A stretch of 28,032 nt of DNA from CBDCYN01 sp965224205 (GTDB lineage Bacteria > Planctomycetota > Phycisphaerae > Phycisphaerales > Phycisphaeraceae): the NCBI GenBank assembly GCA_965224205.1, contig CBDCYN010000028.1, forward strand, positions 1-28,032. Direction: 5' to 3'. A program made the position numbers and the translations under genes. Positions 23,806-28,032 of this stretch are shown here, one piece after another. The notes beneath the pieces were generated by a model that searched no databases, was not told where the DNA came from, and saw only the letters and a program-made list of their open reading frames with translations. Each line of letters begins with the position of its first letter. Position 1 is the stretch's first letter.

Positions 23806-24461
23806 GCCGCAGTGGGGTCGGGCTTCTCGAGGAGGTACATGGAATCGACGCTGTCGCTGTCGGCGTATTTGAAGCGTTGTTCCTGGATCAGTTTCAACCC
23901 CGGAAGCGTGTCGAGATAAAAGCGGGCGAAGTCCCGCTTCCACAATAGGTCGCTGTTGCCACGGTAATCGATCTCGGTCGGCTCGTCGTTGAAGTACTCA
24001 AAGCCCCAGATCCATCGGCGGCTGACACGGTGGATCTCTTGGAGCACAGCCGGCAGGTCGTCGGGGCGGATGTGGATCAGCACCCCGCTGGTGTAGACCA
24101 GGTCGAAGTAGCCGTCCTTGAAGGGGATATCGAACGCTGATCCTTGGATCACGTCGAGGTTCTCAAACAGCTGCTTGGACCGCTCGACCGCGTAGCGTTG
24201 GATCTCGATCCCGCAGACCGACTCGAACCCCATCGATCGCAGACACGCTAGCTGCAAGCCGATGTTCGAGCCGACCTCTAAAATCCGCATGGAGTGATCT
24301 ATTTCGCCCAGGAACTTCTGGTTCATGTCGCTGCGGGATAGCCCGTACCGGTCGCGGTACAACGATTCAAGTTCTTCGAGAGATTGGGGGTTCCTGTCGG
24401 TGTACTTCTGACCGAAGTCGCTTTGCCACTTCTGGATCTGAGGGGTCGTGGTGCTCGTCAT
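23802..24461 (-). CDS. Pse-associated SAM methyltransferase (right copy)
   Basis: Identical in protein sequence to 5729-6388; motif I ILEVGSNIGLQL. Confidence 0.85.
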   Translation of the reverse strand: MTSTTTPQIQKWQSDFGQKYTDRNPQSLEELESLYRDRYGLSRSDMNQKFLGEIDHSMRILEVGSNIGLQLACLRSMGFESVCGIEIQRYAVERSKQLFENLDVIQGSAFDIPFKDGYFDLVYTSGVLIHIRPDDLPAVLQEIHRVSRRWIWGFEYFNDEPTEIDYRGNSDLLWKRDFARFYLDTLPGLKLIQEQRFKYADSDSVDSMYLLEKPDPTAA

Positions 24462-24514
24462 GGTTGCGATACTCCTTTTGTCGTCGATATTGATCTAAGG
24501 GTGTGCCGATCCAG

Positions 24515-25663
24515 TCACAACATAGCCCCGATCTTACGGCTCAGCGTATCGATGATTGTTTGAAGTTGCTCGTCGGTGAGTCCGGGGTACATCGGTAGGC
24601 TCAGGATCTGCTCGTAGGCCGCTTCGCTTTCGGGGCACAGGCCGGGGGTGGTCTTGAACCGGTCTCGGTAGAACGGGTGTAGGTGGACCGGCAGGTAGTG
24701 GACGTTGACCCCGATCCCGGCGTCACGCATATGTTCGAAGACTTCCTGACGGCCGGTGGGTCCGTTGGGGTCGAGGCGGATCACGTACAGGTGATAGGCG
24801 TGGGTGCGGTCGTCGTGGGTGGCTAGCGGGTGGAGGGTGTGCGAGCCCGCAAACGCTTCGTCGTACCGGCGGGCGATCTCTTGGCGGCGTTGGATCCAGC
24901 CCGGCAGCTTCTTGAGCTGGCTGCGGCCTAGGGCGCACTGGAAATCGGTGATGCGGTAGTTGTACCCCAGTTGGGTCATCTCGTAGTACCAGGTGCCGCG
25001 TTGGGCCCGCTGGCGGTGGTCGGTCTCGATGCCGTGGTTGCGGAACGACCGCATCCGCTGGGCTAGCGTCTCGTCGTCGGTGGTGATCATCCCCCCTTCA
25101 CCGGTGGTGAAGTGCTTAACGGGGTGGAAGCTGAACGCGGATAGATCCGCTAGCGACCCGACCGGGCGGCCCTGGTACGTGGCCCCGACGGAGTGACAAG
25201 CGTCGGCGATGAGGGTGATATTGTGCTTGGTGGCGATCTGTCGTAGCGCGTCGTAGTCGCAGGGCTGCCCGGCGTAATCGACGGCAACGACAGCCCGGGT
25301 ACGGGGTGTGATTTTTTGTTTGACCTGATCAGGGTCGATCAGCAGGGTATCGGGGTCGACGTCGCAGAACACGGGGGTGGCGCCCTGGTACACGACACAG
25401 TTGGCTGAGGCGGCGAACGTCATCGCGGGCACGATCACCTCGTCGCCTTCGCCGACGTCGATCGCGAACATGGCCGCGTGCAGCGCCGCGGTCCCGCTGG
25501 AGACGGCTACGGCGTGGTCGGTCCCGACTTCGGCGGAGAAATCCCGCTCAAAACCCTCGACCTGAGGCCCGGTGGTCAGCCAATCGGACCCGAGCACCCC
25601 CACCACCGCCTCGATGTCTTGATGGTCAATGGCCTGGCGGCCGTAGGGGATGAAGCTACCCAA
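24515..25663 (-). CDS. pseC: PseC aminotransferase (right copy)
   Basis: Identical in protein sequence to 6442-7590; TTG start overlapping the pseB stop, PLP lysine K183. Confidence 0.95.
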   Translation of the reverse strand: MGSFIPYGRQAIDHQDIEAVVGVLGSDWLTTGPQVEGFERDFSAEVGTDHAVAVSSGTAALHAAMFAIDVGEGDEVIVPAMTFAASANCVVYQGATPVFCDVDPDTLLIDPDQVKQKITPRTRAVVAVDYAGQPCDYDALRQIATKHNITLIADACHSVGATYQGRPVGSLADLSAFSFHPVKHFTTGEGGMITTDDETLAQRMRSFRNHGIETDHRQRAQRGTWYYEMTQLGYNYRITDFQCALGRSQLKKLPGWIQRRQEIARRYDEAFAGSHTLHPLATHDDRTHAYHLYVIRLDPNGPTGRQEVFEHMRDAGIGVNVHYLPVHLHPFYRDRFKTTPGLCPESEAAYEQILSLPMYPGLTDEQLQTIIDTLSRKIGAML

Positions 25664-26664
25664 CGGTTTGCTCCGAGCGGTATTGATCGACCAGATCTCT
25701 AAGCTGATCGATGCTAAGCCAATTGCTGTTGTCTCCGCTGCCGTAGCAGAACCCGGTGGGGCAGAGCTTCCCGCCTGATTTCTTGAGCGAGTCTTCTTGG
25801 TCCCACCACGTCTGGGTGGGCTGGATCACGAAGTGGTCGTCGAATTCGAGCGAATGCCAGGCTTCGTCGGCGGGCACAAGGACCTCGTGGACCTTCTCGC
25901 CGGGGCGGATGCCCACGACCTTGGTTTCCGCGTCGGGGGCGATCGCCTTGGCGACGTCGAGGATCCGGTAGCTGGGCAGCTTGGGGACGAAGATCTCCCC
26001 GCCCCGCGTTCGTTCTAGGCAGCGGATCACGAAGTCGACCCCTTCTTGGAGGGTGATCGAGAATCGGGTCATGTTCTCGTCGGTGATCGGAAGCCACGCC
26101 GTCGGTTTTCTTCTTGAGAAAGAACGGGATCACCGACCCGCGGCTGCCCAGGACGTTGCCGTAACGGACGACCGAGAACCGAGTGGACCTCACCCCGGCC
26201 ATGGAGTTGCCGGCTACGAAAAGCTTGTCGGAGCACAATTTCGTGGCCCCGTAAAGGTTGATGGGGTTGGCGGCTTTGTCGGTGCTCAACGCGATGACCT
26301 TGGCGACCCCCTGGCTGATGGCGGCACGGATGACGTTCTGGCCACCAAAGACGTTGGTCTGGACGGCTTCAAAGGGGTTGTACTCGGCGGCGGGCACCTG
26401 CTTGAGCGCCGCGGCGTGGATGACGACGTCGACCCCGCGGAAGGCTTCTTCGAGGCGTTCTCGGTCGCGAACATCCCCGATGAAGTACCTCAGGCAGGGG
26501 TGCTGGGCGGGCGAATAGATCTGGGCCATCTCAAACTGCTTGAGTTCGTCCCGCGAGAAGACGATCAGCTTGCGGGGCTTGTAGCGGGCTAAGATGGTCT
26601 TGACGGTCCTTTTGCCGAAGGACCCTGTGCCGCCCGTGATTAGTACGTTTTTGTCATCAAGCAT
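25656..26664 (-). pseudogene. pseB: pseB with one-base insertion (right copy, probably a sequencing error)
   Basis: The reading frame is that of 7583-8590 up to about residue 190 (…KKKTDGV), then shifts because 26094-26095 read CC where the left copy has a single C (8021). The N-terminal part runs on in a wrong frame to 25714; the correct C-terminal frame resumes and is open over 25656-26072. The rest is unchanged, and no other damage is seen. Because this copy is the same molecule as the intact left copy under the circular reading, I regard the frameshift as an uncorrected read error, not decay. Confidence 0.85.
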
Positions 26665-27472
26665 CTAGCTGGGGCTCCGTTTCTGTTGGCGCCGTCTGTA
26701 AGCGCTGGTTTCGACGGTCACGGGATTTTGTCCGTTAAGACGCGTACACGTCGCGTATCAAATGACCGCGTCGGGTACGCGCTGGACACCGGAAAATTAT
26801 TGCCGTGTACACGGTTTATGCCTCATTTTCGTCCAGGAAGGGGGTATATGCCTTATCTCGTGTTTGGCCATTGCTCAATCGGTGTCATCGGCCTCTGTAT
26901 CCGCTCTGTCGCTAATGATCACGTTGTCATGTGAAGGATATGGAACGTAGGGGGGTTGCGAAGGTTATTGTCAACATACTTATCGCGTTGTGGCCTGTAT
27001 CCCGATTTTTCATATGCCGTTCATGTCTGTCTGAGGGGAAATGCATATGACATTGAGCGGATCCAAACCCTCTGTCTACGACGGGCCCCACGACCTCTGA
27101 TCGCTAGGGAGGGGAGATCAGAGGGTTAATCCATCCCAACATATGCCTCGAAGTCTGCCCTATGCGTTTGCCCCGATGCCTGTCTTACGAACCCCTGTAA
27201 AAACAGGATTTTGCGGTTTGTCGCGTTATGATAGCGTGTTGCGGTCAAAAGCGAATGGCGGCCCTGATTTGCACCCGACGCTGAATATATTGCGATGTCC
27301 CAAAATATAGCCTTTTTGCAAAGGCTGGATGATCTCCAAGATCTCGACCGATGAATAATCTCTTGTCATCAACCCGGTGGGGTGGCTTCATCGGTTCTAT
27401 TTGACTCTAAACCAAGGGGTCAATGGACGAACAACCCACCCTTGTTGAGGATGATAGTCGGATGATCTCCAG
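26665..27472. promoter_or_regulatory. Divergent pse/glycan-assembly intergenic region (right copy)
   Basis: Copy of 8591-9398, including the ~90-bp leader element (starting at 26751) and the competing hairpins (27059-27132). No gene seen. Confidence 0.6.
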
Positions 27473-28032
27473 ATGATTTCGATGGCTGGCCAACAAGATC
27501 ACATGATGCATCTTTTTGGTTGTGTCACCCCGCTTCATATCCGTGTCGCGGAACAGATCGTGTGCTCACAGGCCTTGAGTGGGGGTAGTGTTCTATTAAA
27601 CCCTTTTGGGTTCGATTACCACGAAAAACACTGGAAACAGGCGATTAATGGAGGTTTTTCCGCTACAAATAATCAGCAGAGGCCTGTTTCATCGCCTAAG
27701 GTATCAGAGCCGAAAAGCCGGTTTCTACCGATCGTTTCTGCATCGGGTACAAGAAACATTGCCGTCGGCTACACACTACCGGATCTATCTCTATCACCTC
27801 GACGATATGCTCGGCAACTTCTTGTTCTTTAGCTTTCGCCCCGAATCCGATAGGCGGTTTTTTATCCTCGAGGATGGTATCCTCAACTACTACGACTACG
27901 ACCGGACCCACGATCGGGCCCACCGCCGCAGGATGATGGGCAAAAAATGCTTTTATAGGTTGTTTGGGCTGCCTTTTCGTCCGTATCGTGGGTATATGAG
28001 CGGGATTGATCGCGAGGAGGTGATCTGCCAAT
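27473..28032 (+). pseudogene. Polysialyltransferase-like gene, frameshifted and cut by window end (right copy)
   Basis: Begins like 9399-10451 but 27681-27682 read GG where the left copy has one G (9607), shifting the frame after residue 69 and giving an early stop at 27832. The original frame resumes downstream and runs off the window. As with pseB, this is most likely a sequencing error in the terminal overlap. Confidence 0.85.

Larger units (their letters stand above)
18075..28032. repeat. Right copy of the circular-overlap repeat (carries indel errors)
   Basis: Same sequence as 1-9957. Two of its three indels fall in coding sequence and break open frames that are intact in the left copy, as expected for unpolished sequence near a contig end. 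Gene entries within this segment are the same physical genes as their left-copy counterparts if the replicon is circular. Confidence 0.95.

Noticed and set aside
25656..26664. Phase-variable or decaying second pseB copy
   Set aside because: The change is one extra C in a two-base run, not a hypermutable tract, and lies in the overlap where the other copy is intact; read error is simpler.
1..28032. A genuine tandem duplication of a ~10-kb glycan and toxin-antitoxin segment
   Set aside because: The repeats sit exactly at the two window ends at one constant period, with only indel-type differences; this fits overlap of a circular molecule better than duplication.

Overview
The window is best read as one circular replicon of about 18.07 kb that the contig goes round about 1.55 times. 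Position 1 equals position 18075, and 1-9957 recurs as 18075-28032. I found only three single-base indels between the two copies and noticed no substitutions; protein translations outside the indels are the same. The right-hand copy therefore looks like an untrimmed circular overlap (or a head-to-tail plasmid multimer), not a second set of genes. Two of the three indels break genes in the right-hand copy (pseB and a glycosyltransferase), while the left copies are intact. The left copy plus 9958-18074 should be taken as the reference unit.

Plasmid backbone: a ParA ATPase and a small ribbon-helix-helix-like partner in overlapping frames (17637-19020, and partly 1-946), flanked on both sides by 14-bp TTGTGCCCACAA-type palindromic repeats (partition site and/or origin); a 551-residue two-helix-turn-helix protein that is the best replication-initiator candidate (15323-16978, minus); a candidate about 90-nt antisense RNA opposite its leader (promoter 17040-17068, terminator 17135-17164); a small serine resolvase with a possible res site (14624-15281); and a Phd/PIN-domain toxin-antitoxin pair with a clear promoter and operator (1136-1861).

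Cargo: the rest encodes a surface glycan. The minus-strand cluster 8590-1926 makes a pseudaminic-acid-type nonulosonic acid: pseB, pseC, a Pse-associated methyltransferase, a SpsF/PseF-type cytidylyltransferase, pseG, a sugar N-formyltransferase and pseI. No PseH acetyltransferase is present. A formyltransferase sits where one would be expected, so an N7-formyl pseudaminic acid (Pse5Ac7Fo type), possibly also methylated, is predicted. The plus-strand cluster 9399-14553 uses and exports it: a polysialyltransferase-like glycosyltransferase, a Wzy-like polymerase, a Wzx-like flippase and a GT4 glycosyltransferase. No initiating phosphoglycosyltransferase or outer-membrane export machinery is encoded, so those would come from the host.

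Host: the plasmid is moderately GC-rich and the gene set suggests a Gram-negative-type environmental bacterium. The long inverted repeat at 3835-3918 and the style of the Rep protein remind me of Planctomycetota, but this is a memory-based impression and weak. Several non-coding signals are not explained by standard annotation: a diverged ~90-bp element repeated upstream of both plus-strand glycan transcription units (8677 and 13201), a pair of competing hairpins in the 808-nt pse/glycosyltransferase intergenic region, and the 31-bp perfect hairpin inside the pse operon.
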